From GCA-2720975 sp964467985 (GTDB lineage Bacteria; Planctomycetota; UBA1135; GCA-002686595), in contig CAYXTP010000004.1 in assembly GCA_964467985.1 (NCBI GenBank), positions 62,001 to 126,000 on the forward strand: a stretch of 64,000 nucleotides of DNA, in the 5' to 3' direction. The translations under genes and the position numbers were made by a program. Position 1 is the stretch's first letter; every line of letters starts with the position of its first letter. Below the pieces are notes generated by a model that saw only the letters and a program-made list of their open reading frames with translations, searched no databases and had not been told where the DNA came from. This document shows positions 1 through 8,560 of the stretch, piece after piece.

Positions 1-1077
1 GCCCCCCGAAGTGAAGAGGTTGGGGCGCCAATACTCGATCGTGCAGCGCAAGCGGCGAGCCTGCTCGGGAGTGAATTCGTACATGCACAAGTCGTTGGTG
101 TAGTCCATGTAGTTGTGGAAGGGGTCCTGCGAACTGCAGCTACTGCTGCTCCCAGGACATCCGAACACCGGCCCAGACTCGCGGTTGGTATCGCAGATCA
201 GGTCGCCCGACGTGTAGCAAGCACTGGTACTGCCACAGCCATTGTCGAAGGTGTGAAACAGCCCGAGATAGTGGCCCGTTTCATGCGTCATCGTGCGCCC
301 CTGATTGTAGGGCGGCCCACCAGGTGAGTTCCGCCCAAAGGCGGTCCAGTTGCACACGACTCCGTCGATGCTGTTGCCAACAACTCCGCCACTCTGAGGA
401 ATGTAGGCGTAGCCCAAATAGCCACTCGCCGTGTTGGTGTAGATGTTGAAGTACTTGTTGGTGTTCCAGGAGAGCACAGACTTGTAGTTGCCCGTGTCGT
501 TGTACCAGTTGTTGTTGGTATCGCGCGTGATTCCGGTCGTCGCATTCCCGTTGGGATCGACTGTCGCCAAGTAGAAGTCCACCTGGCAATCGGTGCCCGG
601 GGCGCCATTGGTCCCGATCATGGCCAGGAAATCCTCATTCAGGATGTCAATCTGGCTCTGAACCATGGCATCGGAGATCGCACCGTTGCCGTTGGTGTTC
701 ATCAGGATGTGAACCACCACGGGGATGCTGAACTTCTGCACGGCCGGGTCGTACTCGTTCTTTGGATTGGTCGACCCGTAGGCGCAGTCGCTCTTGGCGC
801 CAAAGGTCTGTTGACCGCCCGCGGGCGGCAGAAAATTCTGTCCACAACGCATGCGGTTGCGAGAGAAGAAATCCGAAGCCAGGTAGATGCTCCACGAAGG
901 ATAGGTGTAGGTGCCGGTGGAATCCGCGGCGATGATGTTGCCATCTAGGTCTTCGTGGACCGTGACGTTGTGGCTTGCATCCCCCGTGTTGCCCCGTTGT
1001 TGGGCTTGAACACTGGGCGTGGCCAGGATCCCTAGGGAGAGGATGGAGAACAACGCACAAAGGGGGTTGGATTGCAT
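1..1077 (-). CDS. Secreted M43-family (pappalysin/cytophagalysin-like) zinc metalloprotease, C-terminus off the window
   Basis: The reading frame is open from the ATG at 1077 to the left edge, so at least 359 residues are present and the C-terminus is missing. Residues 1-26 form a signal peptide (hydrophobic stretch, then PSVQAQ), so the product should be exported. The zinc motif HETGHYLGLFH (HExxHxxGxxH, metzincin type) is encoded near 266-296. It is followed by the cysteine-rich stretch typical of M43B enzymes, including CDTN, and by HNYMDYTND, whose Met matches the metzincin Met-turn. The segment PVVVHIL before a Q-I-N rich stretch is also typical of the family. Such enzymes degrade extracellular protein. 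What is known of the family supports a secreted endopeptidase; the substrate is unknown. Planctomycete versions often carry C-terminal sorting or adhesion domains, which would lie outside this window. Confidence 0.9.
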   Translation of the reverse strand, partial: MQSNPLCALFSILSLGILATPSVQAQQRGNTGDASHNVTVHEDLDGNIIAADSTGTYTYPSWSIYLASDFFSRNRMRCGQNFLPPAGGQQTFGAKSDCAYGSTNPKNEYDPAVQKFSIPVVVHILMNTNGNGAISDAMVQSQIDILNEDFLAMIGTNGAPGTDCQVDFYLATVDPNGNATTGITRDTNNNWYNDTGNYKSVLSWNTNKYFNIYTNTASGYLGYAYIPQSGGVVGNSIDGVVCNWTAFGRNSPGGPPYNQGRTMTHETGHYLGLFHTFDNGCGSTSACYTSGDLICDTNRESGPVFGCPGSSSSCSSQDPFHNYMDYTNDLCMYEFTPEQARRLRCTIEYWRPNLFTSGG

Positions 1078-1375
1078 AGGTGAGTCTGTTGGGCTGCGCT
1101 TGTGGCGCGGTGTGCACGGGAGCTGAACCGCGCTCCCAAGAGGGTTTCCAGTTGGGAGGCCGAATAGCAGGTGGGAAGGTTGCGCGAAAGTGGGCCGAAA
1201 CCTTGCCTGACGATGGGATATCCACTGCCTAGACCAAAAGTTACCAAGTCCCTAGCGGGTCGGGTCGCTAAAGATCGGAGATCAATGGCCGGGAAGCAGC
1301 GCCCCCTCCTCTGAGTGTCCCGTCCTGGTCCAGGTTCCCGCAAAACCGGCAATCTTTGCCTTGCTTCGGTACGGC
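1078..1375. other. Intergenic region, no gene seen
   Basis: About 300 bases between the start of the M43 protease and the end of the SnoaL-like gene. Open frames exist here on the minus strand, but they are rich in Arg, Pro and Ser, have no recognisable domain, and run into the protease gene in the wrong frame. The promoter of the protease should lie here. I see no convincing -35/-10 pair and no terminator with a T-run. Confidence 0.5.
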
Positions 1376-1879
1376 CTACTGGCCTGAATCCGCTGCACCC
1401 GGCTCGCGCCTGATGGCCTCGACCACCTCAGCCGATCGCTCGTTCGGCACGGCAAAGGTCATGCTGTAGTGCGCAATGCGCCACTCGCCCGCGATGCGCT
1501 GCAAGACAGACGTGCCGCGCAGGGTCCCGTACTTCTCGTTCTCAAGTAGCTCGTCGACCCACGCCAGGGTCCCTTGCGGCGAAAAGCGGACGTGACGGTC
1601 GCGAGGCTGGTAGGTCCAGCCCCCCAAAGGAAAATAACGCTCCACGTAGGCAGTGAACTCCTCAAGGGTCCAGCGTTCGCTGGCATCTGTGCCTAGGAAC
1701 ACAGCATCGGGAGCGAAGAGATCCAAGTAGCGCGTCTGGTCTCCTCGGGAAGCGGCGGCGTGCCAATCGTCAAGAACGGTATCGACCGCAGCTCGGTCCA
1801 GGGGCTGCCCCACGCATGCGGCCAGCACAAGCGCAGAGCAGGCCAGGCTGCGGTAGGTGATTGGGAGTCGCAATTTCAC
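1376..1879 (-). CDS. SnoaL-like / DUF4440 NTF2-fold lipoprotein
   Basis: A 167-residue protein starting at GTG 1879. This start is chosen because it overlaps the stop of the upstream gene as GTGA and is followed at once by a lipoprotein signal (KLRLPITYRS, then a hydrophobic run ending in LVLAAC). The mature part, about residues 30-150, looks like a nuclear-transport-factor-2 fold of the SnoaL/DUF4440 kind: an N-terminal helix pair (DRAAVDTVLDDWHAAASRGD), a DLFAPDAVFLG segment, and later strands ending in WRIAHYSMTF. Members of this fold bind small molecules or act as ketosteroid-isomerase-like enzymes, and many have no known substrate. Coupling to the large peptidase-like mosaic suggests co-expression in the envelope. 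A role beyond that cannot be read from the sequence. Confidence 0.8.
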   Translation of the reverse strand: MKLRLPITYRSLACSALVLAACVGQPLDRAAVDTVLDDWHAAASRGDQTRYLDLFAPDAVFLGTDASERWTLEEFTAYVERYFPLGGWTYQPRDRHVRFSPQGTLAWVDELLENEKYGTLRGTSVLQRIAGEWRIAHYSMTFAVPNERSAEVVEAIRREPGAADSGQ

Positions 1880-4800
1880 TGTGCAAAGTCCCAGCCAAAG
1901 TAGTCGCCCGCCAGGAACTTGCCGGCGCGGCTTGGAGCTGCTTCGAGGATACTCTCGAAGGTCGCCCAATCGCCTGCGGCCTGGGCTTGCTCCAATTCAA
2001 GGCGCAGGGCTTGCACCAAGAAGCCGCTGCGCTTGTCGAGCTCGGTGAAGACGGCCGTGGCCTTCTCAGCCATCTGGCCACGCTTCTTGGGAATCGTCGC
2101 GCAGGCCTTGAGCACCTTGACCCAGTCTCGGTGGCTCTTGGACTGCAACATCGTGCGCGCATCCTTGTTCCTCTTGAGATCCTTGACGACCGTTTCCCCT
2201 TCCTCCCCTGCGATGAGCCCGCCCCAGGTAATCAAGACCTCCATGCCCGTTTCCACGCCACGCTGTTCCATCGAGCTCGCGGTGCCCTCCAAGTCCTCGA
2301 GAGCCGACTCCACCGCGCGCAGCGCCGCCGCTGCCTGAGCAGCACGGGGCTCGCAAACCGGATCGTAATCCCCGGCTTCGATCAGCATGGGCAGCGCCTC
2401 CTCAAAGTTTCCCTGGGCCAGGGCCGGTGCGCCGTAGCGTTCCCACTTGGTGCGCCACACGGCAAGCTCGCGCAGCTTGCGCGACTGGACCAACTCATCG
2501 AGCGGGTCGTCCAGGTAACTCTCAAATGGCGGCACGGGAACTTCGTTGATTTCGAACCCCGGGTCCCCTTCCCAGATGACGGTCCCGTCCAGGTCCAGCA
2601 GCAGGATGCGCGGGAGATTGAAACGGCGGATGGAAAAGGTCTCAAAGGAGGAGCCGATGCCCACGCTCTCCGGCTCCAAGTAGTCGACGCCCACGGCACC
2701 CGGCAGCGGGTGCTCTTCCAGGTAGGCGTCGAGCTTGGCATCGTCGTGCGTGGAGACAACCGACACGACCTCGAGCCCCACTTCTCGGTAGCCCTCTTCC
2801 ATGTAGGTCAACCACTCGTCGATGCGCACGAGTTCATTTTGATCGAGGGACCACAGCAGGAGCACCTGCGGGCCGCCACGCGCTTCGGCCCAATTCTCGC
2901 GCACACCCTGGGCCCAGCGTTTCACCTCTGGGAACGGTGGGATCATGCCCTGGTAGCTGCCCTGGATAGCACCGGTCCCACCGTCCGCCGCAGCGAGGGC
3001 TTCGAGTGTGATCGCGCGCTCGATGGCGCTGGCCGGGTCGAAGGGATCACGCGCCAGAAAGCGCACGTTCTGGAAGCGCGCCTTGCCCGGGCCCATCAGG
3101 AGCCCGAATCCTCCGCGCAAGACGTCCTTGCTGGGGAAGTCCCGCGTTGCCACCAACTCACCGTCGTACCACATGTCTACGCTGCGACCCACCACATCCA
3201 GCCGCATGAGATGGCGCTCACCGGCCGTGGTGCGCTCTGCCGGCTGCTTCGCTTCAGCTGCCGGATCCAGTGTGTTCACGGGCACGTGCAGCCACGTCTT
3301 GATCAGACCGCCACCGTAGGAGGACATCAGGTCCAACCAGCCGGTCTGGACCCCCCCGTCCGCGACGACCTTGCCCGGAAAGAGCAGCATGCCGTGGAAG
3401 GTGCTGGGCCCCTTCTGCCCAAAGACAAAGCCACAGAAGTTCACCTCGCCCTTGTCCGCGAACACCTCAGCTTCGATGGAGAAATCTCCTGAGGTCACGC
3501 GATCCATGGTCAAGGACTGGAAGTCAAAGCGTTCTTCGTCGTACTCGCCAAAGTCTCCGGCCAGCGCAACTCCGTTGGCTCTGAAGGACGGCACACCCGT
3601 CACCCAGCCATCCAGGTTGTGTTCGTTGTAGGCCAACTCCCAGATGGCAAGGCTGCGTCCACTGCGGCGCACCGCTTCCTCGTAGTAGGCCAGCATGTCG
3701 TCCAGCTTGAGGTCGCTGCCCGCGCGCCAGGACACATCCATGACCATCAAGTCGAGGCCCGCGGCGGCATAGCGCTCGACGATCGTGCGCGTGCTGGCGG
3801 CGAGTTCATCTTGAATGCGTGCCAGACTCTTGTGCTTGGAGTCCAACTTGCTGAGCAAGCGCTCGACAATGCGGATGCGCTTCTCGTCCCGCTCGGGCTC
3901 TTGCTCGAGTTGATACAGGGCTTCCACTGCCAATTTGGCCGCGCGGTCCGAATCCTTGAAGTGCTCGCCGAGCAGGTCGGCGAATTCGAGCAGGAGATCC
4001 ACGTTGGTGGGGTCGGCAACCAAACCCTTTTCGAAGTGTTCCTTGGCCACAACGAGATCCCCGTTCTCGGTGGCGTAGCGGCCCCACTGGGCGTAGGGCC
4101 TGGCCACCTCCAAGGCACCACTCTGCTCGTCTCGCAAGGCCAGGATCCAGTCCTTCCAAACGGCATCCACGTCGTCCACGGTCTGCGGCAAGATCAGCTC
4201 GACGGCGTCCTCGGGTCGTTCCACAAAGGACATCGCCGGCTTGGGATTGGCCAAGACGACCTCCTCAAAGGTGGACACGGCCGTGTCCCCAGTCTTGCCG
4301 CCCGATGCGTTGATGAACTCGCTGAAGGCGTCGCGGTAGACGTACCGTCCGTCCACGGGATCCTGATAGTTGTAGAGGAAGAACACGAGACCCCAGGTGG
4401 GCGCGTACCAAGGCGGCCCCCACGAGTAGCGGTTCTCGATCACGATCCGGAAAGTGGGCGCCTTCTCGGGCGTCGAGTCGGAATCGTTCGGATCGAATCC
4501 GTCCTGGGCGTTGGCCATCCAGCCCTTGCTCATGCGCTCGGCCAAGGGGAACAGCCGCCCGTTGGCCGGCATGTTCATGATGACCGTGCCGTTGTTCAGG
4601 ATGCGCGTGCCCTCAAAGAAGGAGGCCAGTCCCTCGTTCAACCAACCCACCGCGCTGGTTGCGAGGGAGACGAACTGGTGCGCCGCCTCGTGGAACAGCG
4701 TCCCGGTCATGCTCTCGAAACTACCGCTTAGGTAAGTCTCCACGTGGCTGCCAGTGAAGTGCCCGCCAGACCACTCGACAGGGGGACCAATGCCCAGGGT

Positions 4801-5610
4801 CAGGTACTCGTCCCTGTCCTTGAACACGTGCACTTTGATGCGCGGAACGCTGCCACCGTGTTCTTCCGTCCCGTAGCGGAAGAACTCGCGGTAGAAAGCG
4901 TTCATCTGCTCCATGGCTTCAGCCGTACGGATCAGAACCTCGTAGCCGGCGTCCGTCACGGTGATGTAGTTGGACCGTTCCTCCTCGCCGGCGCTTTCCC
5001 AGGCGCCGTGATCCTTGTCGTAGGCTTCGATCCACTCGTCGGACACGTCTGCGAAGAGGTCCTTGGGCTTGGCGTCTCCTGCCAAGCTCGGATCGGGGCT
5101 GTCGGCGATGCGCTCGATGGCCGCCTGGGCCTCGAGATTCTCCGGATCGATAGCGAGAACCCGCTTGAGCACCGAGATGGCCGAGTGCGGTCGACCGGAT
5201 TTCTCGTAGGACTCGGCCAGGGGCACCAGCTTCTTCAGGAAGCGGTCCTTGATGCCGTACAGGTCGCGCGCCAGGGGATCGAGGATCAGCAGCTCGTCCC
5301 ACAAGGCCCGCAGGGTCTTGCGGTCCGCGCCCTGTGCAGCGGAGAGTCGGTACTGCTGGTGCCGGCTGTAGACCTCCTCGTCCCGGTCGGAGGCTGCCTG
5401 AGCCCAGCGCGCACGCAGGTCCCAGGCCTGGGTCGCCTTGCGGTCACGTTCCAGTGCCCGCATGACCAGGGCGTGAGCCTGATCCAATTGTCCGGCGTCG
5501 AGGGCCCTCTGCGCCCGATCGAGGGCCAGGCCAAGGGCGCTGAGTTGCCCCGTGTCTTGGTGGGCTGGCGGGGCGACGAGCAGCAGGCAGGTAAGTCCGA
5601 GGCGAAGCAT
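1876..5610 (-). CDS. Large exported mosaic protein: TPR, DUF1570-like peptidase, laminin-like/DUF1080-like and thioredoxin-like domains
   Basis: About 1244 residues from ATG 5610; a seven-residue longer start is possible, but the signal peptide begins at MLRLGLTCLLLVAPP. Order of parts: signal peptide (1-20); TPR-like helices (about 25-165, with ALDAGQLDQAHALVMRAL and a second repeat near AISVLKRVLAIDPENLEA); a gluzincin-like peptidase region with HEAAHQ at about 307-312 and the downstream NEGLASFFEG glutamate near 326; more TPR helices (about 520-620); a beta-sandwich region (about 700-860) resembling DUF1080/laminin-G folds; and a thioredoxin-like region (about 915-1020: PQVLLLWSLDQNE, later PRILLLDLDGTVIWEG) without a visible CxxC pair. 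It therefore looks like an envelope protein combining a DUF1570-like protease with a binding domain and a redox-inactive TlpA-like fold. It overlaps the SnoaL-like gene by four bases. The domain calls are from motifs only. Confidence 0.8.
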   Translation of the reverse strand: MLRLGLTCLLLVAPPAHQDTGQLSALGLALDRAQRALDAGQLDQAHALVMRALERDRKATQAWDLRARWAQAASDRDEEVYSRHQQYRLSAAQGADRKTLRALWDELLILDPLARDLYGIKDRFLKKLVPLAESYEKSGRPHSAISVLKRVLAIDPENLEAQAAIERIADSPDPSLAGDAKPKDLFADVSDEWIEAYDKDHGAWESAGEEERSNYITVTDAGYEVLIRTAEAMEQMNAFYREFFRYGTEEHGGSVPRIKVHVFKDRDEYLTLGIGPPVEWSGGHFTGSHVETYLSGSFESMTGTLFHEAAHQFVSLATSAVGWLNEGLASFFEGTRILNNGTVIMNMPANGRLFPLAERMSKGWMANAQDGFDPNDSDSTPEKAPTFRIVIENRYSWGPPWYAPTWGLVFFLYNYQDPVDGRYVYRDAFSEFINASGGKTGDTAVSTFEEVVLANPKPAMSFVERPEDAVELILPQTVDDVDAVWKDWILALRDEQSGALEVARPYAQWGRYATENGDLVVAKEHFEKGLVADPTNVDLLLEFADLLGEHFKDSDRAAKLAVEALYQLEQEPERDEKRIRIVERLLSKLDSKHKSLARIQDELAASTRTIVERYAAAGLDLMVMDVSWRAGSDLKLDDMLAYYEEAVRRSGRSLAIWELAYNEHNLDGWVTGVPSFRANGVALAGDFGEYDEERFDFQSLTMDRVTSGDFSIEAEVFADKGEVNFCGFVFGQKGPSTFHGMLLFPGKVVADGGVQTGWLDLMSSYGGGLIKTWLHVPVNTLDPAAEAKQPAERTTAGERHLMRLDVVGRSVDMWYDGELVATRDFPSKDVLRGGFGLLMGPGKARFQNVRFLARDPFDPASAIERAITLEALAAADGGTGAIQGSYQGMIPPFPEVKRWAQGVRENWAEARGGPQVLLLWSLDQNELVRIDEWLTYMEEGYREVGLEVVSVVSTHDDAKLDAYLEEHPLPGAVGVDYLEPESVGIGSSFETFSIRRFNLPRILLLDLDGTVIWEGDPGFEINEVPVPPFESYLDDPLDELVQSRKLRELAVWRTKWERYGAPALAQGNFEEALPMLIEAGDYDPVCEPRAAQAAAALRAVESALEDLEGTASSMEQRGVETGMEVLITWGGLIAGEEGETVVKDLKRNKDARTMLQSKSHRDWVKVLKACATIPKKRGQMAEKATAVFTELDKRSGFLVQALRLELEQAQAAGDWATFESILEAAPSRAGKFLAGDYFGWDFAQ

Positions 5611-5737
5611 TGGCGCATGGTACCCGGGCAAGGCTGGCTGGTTGCCTCAGGGATTGAGAGTCGTGAAGAGCTTTGTTTGATGCGTGTCAGGCTGGGAGTG
5701 GCTGGATTCCGATGAGCCTCTGCCCGTCCTTGGGCCA

Positions 5738-5763
5738 GAGACGGGGTCCTCCTCACCCGTCTC
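5738..5763. other. Hairpin in the gap between two minus-strand genes
   Basis: GAGACGGG and CCCGTCTC form a perfect 8-bp stem around a 10-base loop, downstream of the BNR-repeat gene and upstream of the mosaic gene. Neither side carries a T-run, so it is not a standard intrinsic terminator. It could be a weak or Rho-assisted terminator, or a transcript-end stabiliser. Confidence 0.35.
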
Positions 5764-5807
5764 GAGCGCACACTCGAACCTGGCTGGCGAACCCGAGCTC
5801 GCGCGAT

Positions 5808-6914
5808 CTAGCTCACCAACTCCACCGAGTAGATCTGCGGGAGATGGGCGCTCACCAACTCAAACGAGTCCCCCCCGTCCCAGCTGCACCACAAGGACCC
5901 GGTACTCGACCCGAGCACCAAGACCTGGCCTCTGGGGCCCACATCCAGGGCATGCCGAAACACGATGTCCCAGGCCGGGGGCTCGGGCAGTCCCGCCGTC
6001 AGGTTCTGGAACGACGCGCCCCCATCGCGCGTACGGTTGACCAGCATGCGTCCATCCGCAGTCACCCGCATCTGGTCAGAGACTGCGGGCACGAACCAAG
6101 CCGTGTCCGGCTGCTCGGGGTGGGTCGCCACGGCGAACCCGAAGGTCGACGGCTCCACGTCCTTGAACTCCACCCACGACCGGCCGCCGTCATCTGAGCG
6201 GTACATCCCGTTGTGGTGCTGACACCAGAGCCGGTCGGGATTCGCTGCACTGCGCACCACGAGGTGCGGATCCTGAATGGGGAGGTCATAGGCCTGCTCC
6301 GGTGGCATGTACTCGGCTCGCATGCCGGTGCTTGTGCACTCCCAAGTCTGCCCATCATCCTCCGTCATCCACACGCCACCGCAGGACACGGCGACCAGGA
6401 CTTTGCGACCATCCCGCGGGTCCACACAAATCGAATGAATGACGGGGTGGTCCGCACCGCCGCCAAACCACTTCTTGCGATCGGGGTGATCCCACAGGCC
6501 ACGGACGAGTTCCCAGGATTCGCCGTTGTCATCGCTGCGAAAAAGACCGCCGGGCATGGCGCCCAACCACAGGCGGCCAGGTTGGTCGGCCAGGCCCGCC
6601 TCGAAGCTCCAGATGGGTCCCAAGGTCCATGGCCGCACCTCCCCCCGGATGGGATCCTCATCGGTCTCCTCTGGCCCGGGCTCGGGGTACTCAGGGGTAG
6701 CGGTCTCTTCCCACGTCTCGCCTCCGTCCGTGGACCGACGCAACTTGGGGCCAAAATGGCCCAAGGACATGCACGACCAGAGGGTCCCGCTGCGAGCGTC
6801 GAAGCGCGTGAAGGTCACAGGATCCCCCAGGTGAGCGTGCCCCGCGGCCTCGACCCGGCCGCCGGTCAGATCGAACTGGAAGAGGCCCTTGCGGGTACCG
6901 ACATTGAGTTTCAC
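5808..6914 (-). CDS. BNR/Asp-box repeat beta-propeller protein (sialidase/Vps10-like fold)
   Basis: A 368-residue protein with no signal peptide (begins MKLNVGTRKGLF). It has at least six Asp-box motifs, S/T-x-D-x-G-x-T/S-W or close: RRSTDGGETWEE, FRSDDNGESWEL, WMTEDDGQTWEC, YRSDDGGRSWVE, RTRDGGASFQNL and CSWDGGDSFELV. These mark a six-bladed propeller of the sialidase/WD40/YVTN/BNR superfamily. The catalytic Arg triad and Tyr/Glu pair of true sialidases are not evident, so it should be called a BNR-repeat protein and not a sialidase. Its start lies three bases past the stop of the MoaD/ThiS-like gene, so the two are co-transcribed. That pairing is, from memory, recurrent in bacteria, but its function is unknown. 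Confidence 0.85.
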   Translation of the reverse strand: MKLNVGTRKGLFQFDLTGGRVEAAGHAHLGDPVTFTRFDARSGTLWSCMSLGHFGPKLRRSTDGGETWEETATPEYPEPGPEETDEDPIRGEVRPWTLGPIWSFEAGLADQPGRLWLGAMPGGLFRSDDNGESWELVRGLWDHPDRKKWFGGGADHPVIHSICVDPRDGRKVLVAVSCGGVWMTEDDGQTWECTSTGMRAEYMPPEQAYDLPIQDPHLVVRSAANPDRLWCQHHNGMYRSDDGGRSWVEFKDVEPSTFGFAVATHPEQPDTAWFVPAVSDQMRVTADGRMLVNRTRDGGASFQNLTAGLPEPPAWDIVFRHALDVGPRGQVLVLGSSTGSLWCSWDGGDSFELVSAHLPQIYSVELVS

Positions 6915-6917
6915 GGT

Positions 6918-7187
6918 TCAACCTCCCGAGAGGGCTTGCATGACATGGATCTTGGAGTCGGGGACTAGCGTGTCCGTCAGCGCCTGCCGGTCGCGCAGTG
7001 TCCCTCCGTCCACAAAAACGGCCACGTGATGCCGCACGGCACCACGCTCGTCGAGTACGTAGCCTCGCAGGCGCGGTTCATCCTCAAAGACCCCCGCCAA
7101 GGCCTGGCCTACGGTGTCAGCCACCACGTCCCAGACGTGCAGGGGGACGTGCCGGGCCAGGTTTGGGGTGAAAGTGACGCTCGCCAA
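6918..7187 (-). CDS. MoaD/ThiS-family small sulfur-carrier-like protein
   Basis: About 89 residues if translation starts at TTG 7187 (MASVTFTPNLARHV). No ATG or GTG fits between here and the upstream frame limit, and the family usually begins at this point, so the rare start is preferred. The beta-grasp pattern is clear: an N-terminal strand, a helix DVVADTVGQALAGVF, the strand LRGYVLDERGAVRHHVAVFVDG, and the typical NG/DGG-LRDRQAL turn. The C-terminus is ALSGG, ending in the Gly-Gly that an E1-like enzyme adenylates in MoaD and ThiS. The BNR-repeat gene follows after three bases. An E1-like ThiF/MoeB protein is encoded about 9.4 kb away and is a possible partner, which is inference. The divergent DUF1579 gene starts 98 bases upstream, so both promoters lie in that gap. 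Confidence 0.8.
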   Translation of the reverse strand: MASVTFTPNLARHVPLHVWDVVADTVGQALAGVFEDEPRLRGYVLDERGAVRHHVAVFVDGGTLRDRQALTDTLVPDSKIHVMQALSGG

Positions 7188-7285
7188 GGCCCACCCAGCG
7201 TACAGAGCAGTACGAAGAATGGCTAAGAAAAGCCACGGCGGGTACGCTGCTCGATCGTCACCGCAACCCTCACCAAGGATCTCCA

Positions 7286-7855
7286 ATGCGCCGCTACGTA
7301 GCCCTCTCAGCCGCCGTCCTCGTCTTGCCCGTGGCCGCCGCGCACTGGGTCCAGGAACCCGAGCAACCCACGGAACAGCATGAGTTCCTCCAGGAAGGAG
7401 TCGGAAGATGGACGGCTGAGGCCACTCTGTTCATGCCCGGCGTGCCCGATGGGATCCCCATGACCTGGGTCGAAAACGCGACAGCACTCGGAGAGTACTG
7501 GGTGCTCTCGGACGTGGAGGGAAGCTTCATGGGCATGCCCTTCAAGGGCCACGGCCAGGTGGGCTACGATCCGCAGGCCAAGGAATTCCGAGCGACTTGG
7601 ATCGACAACATGTCCTCGTTCATGGGCATCTCCACGGGCCGCAAAGACGGCGACGCGTTCATTCTCGAGGGAGACGCGCCTTTCATGGATGGTCCAGTGC
7701 GCACCCAATGGAGTGTCGCCACCTACCGCGACGACGGCACGCGTCTGGACCAGCACTTCGCGCTACTCGACGACGACGAGGAATTCATGTGGATGGAAGC
7801 AGTCTCCACGCGTCTGCCGGACGATGACGAGTCAGGCGAGACATCGGATAGGTAG
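7286..7855 (+). CDS. DUF1579 family exported protein
   Basis: A 189-residue protein with an N-terminal signal peptide (MRRYVALSAAVLVLPVAAA). The mature part matches the DUF1579 pattern: an opening HEFLQEGVGRWTAEATLFM, the middle GEYWVLSDVEGSFMGMPFKG, GYDPQAKEFRATWIDNMSS, and a late strand pair near QWSVATYRDDGTRLDQH. The family is a lipocalin-like beta-barrel common in Planctomycetota and Myxococcota, with no known reaction. The C-terminus is acidic (LPDDDESGETSD). It is divergent from the MoaD/ThiS-like gene and convergent with the DUF1080 gene, so it is probably monocistronic. Confidence 0.85.
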   Translation: MRRYVALSAAVLVLPVAAAHWVQEPEQPTEQHEFLQEGVGRWTAEATLFMPGVPDGIPMTWVENATALGEYWVLSDVEGSFMGMPFKGHGQVGYDPQAKEFRATWIDNMSSFMGISTGRKDGDAFILEGDAPFMDGPVRTQWSVATYRDDGTRLDQHFALLDDDEEFMWMEAVSTRLPDDDESGETSDR

Positions 7856-7890
7856 CCGACGACCGCGAGCCATCGGGCACGCGGCGTGCC

Positions 7891-8553
7891 TTAGAGCCTC
7901 CTGATCCGGATGCCTCGGTACCAAACCGGGTTGCCGTGATCCTGGAGGGCGATGTGACCGGTCTTGTTCATACCGAAACCCGGCCATTGCGCAAACTTGG
8001 AGGCCGCCACGCGCGCCGTCCAGTCCTCGCTCCAAAGTTCATAGGCGCACTGTTGGACCCCATTGAGCCAGTACTCCACGTGCGCGCCGTCGACGACGAT
8101 GCGGGCGGCGTTCCACTCGCCCACGGCTAGAGAGTTGTCCGCAGCCGGTGCGTGCAGGGCGTAGTCGGCGCCGGCGGAATGCAACAGATCGCCACCCGCC
8201 ACGGCATTGTCGAGCACCTGCATCTCGGGTCCAGTGAAGTAGGTGGGGCCGTCGCCTTCAGAGACGTGATACATGATGCCGCTGTTGCCCTTGGGTGAGA
8301 TCTTCCACTCCAAGCTCAGTTCGAAGCTCCCGTACTGCTCGCGCGTGATCAGGTCCCCGGCGCCACCGCCCGTCAAGTAGAGGGCCCCGTCATCCATGAC
8401 CCACTGTTCGGGCACAGCGTCTTGCTTGTAGCCACGCCAGTTTTCGAGAGCCGTGATATCCGTACGACCAGGAGCCTCGGCGCACTCCTGGCAACACTCG
8501 CAGGAGGCCACAGTGAGTATCGAGCTGGCGACAAAAAGAGTGGAGATGTTCAT
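7891..8553 (-). CDS. 3-keto-disaccharide hydrolase-like lipoprotein (DUF1080)
   Basis: A 220-residue protein from ATG 8553, chosen because it opens directly into a lipoprotein signal (MNISTLFVASSILTVASC, lipid Cys at about 18, with several more Cys following). The laminin-like beta-sandwich of DUF1080 is evident: ENWRGYKQD, GALYLTGGGAGDLITREQYGSFELSLEWKI, GNSGIMYHV, GPEMQVLDNA, the acceptor-site region EWNAARIVVDGAHVEYWLNG and the end GHIALQDHGNPVWYRGIRIR. Some members of this family cleave 3-keto-glycosides in the second step of oxidative glycoside breakdown. The neighbouring oxidoreductase and sugar isomerase fit that pathway. It lies seven bases after the MFS gene, so the two are co-transcribed. 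Confidence 0.87.
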   Translation of the reverse strand: MNISTLFVASSILTVASCECCQECAEAPGRTDITALENWRGYKQDAVPEQWVMDDGALYLTGGGAGDLITREQYGSFELSLEWKISPKGNSGIMYHVSEGDGPTYFTGPEMQVLDNAVAGGDLLHSAGADYALHAPAADNSLAVGEWNAARIVVDGAHVEYWLNGVQQCAYELWSEDWTARVAASKFAQWPGFGMNKTGHIALQDHGNPVWYRGIRIRRL

Positions 8554-8560
8554 AACAGAG

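Noticed and set aside
1861..3492. Long plus-strand open frame (543 codons) opposite the mosaic gene
   Set aside because: Antisense shadow. It lacks any domain and is rich in His, Gln and Arg; the minus frame has a signal peptide and recognisable motifs.
3619..4731. Plus-strand open frame of 370 codons opposite the mosaic gene
   Set aside because: Same reason: high-GC antisense frame with no signal, domain or ribosome site.
5808..6914. Annotation as sialidase
   Set aside because: Asp-boxes are shared with many propellers, and no catalytic Arg triad or nucleophile pair was found.
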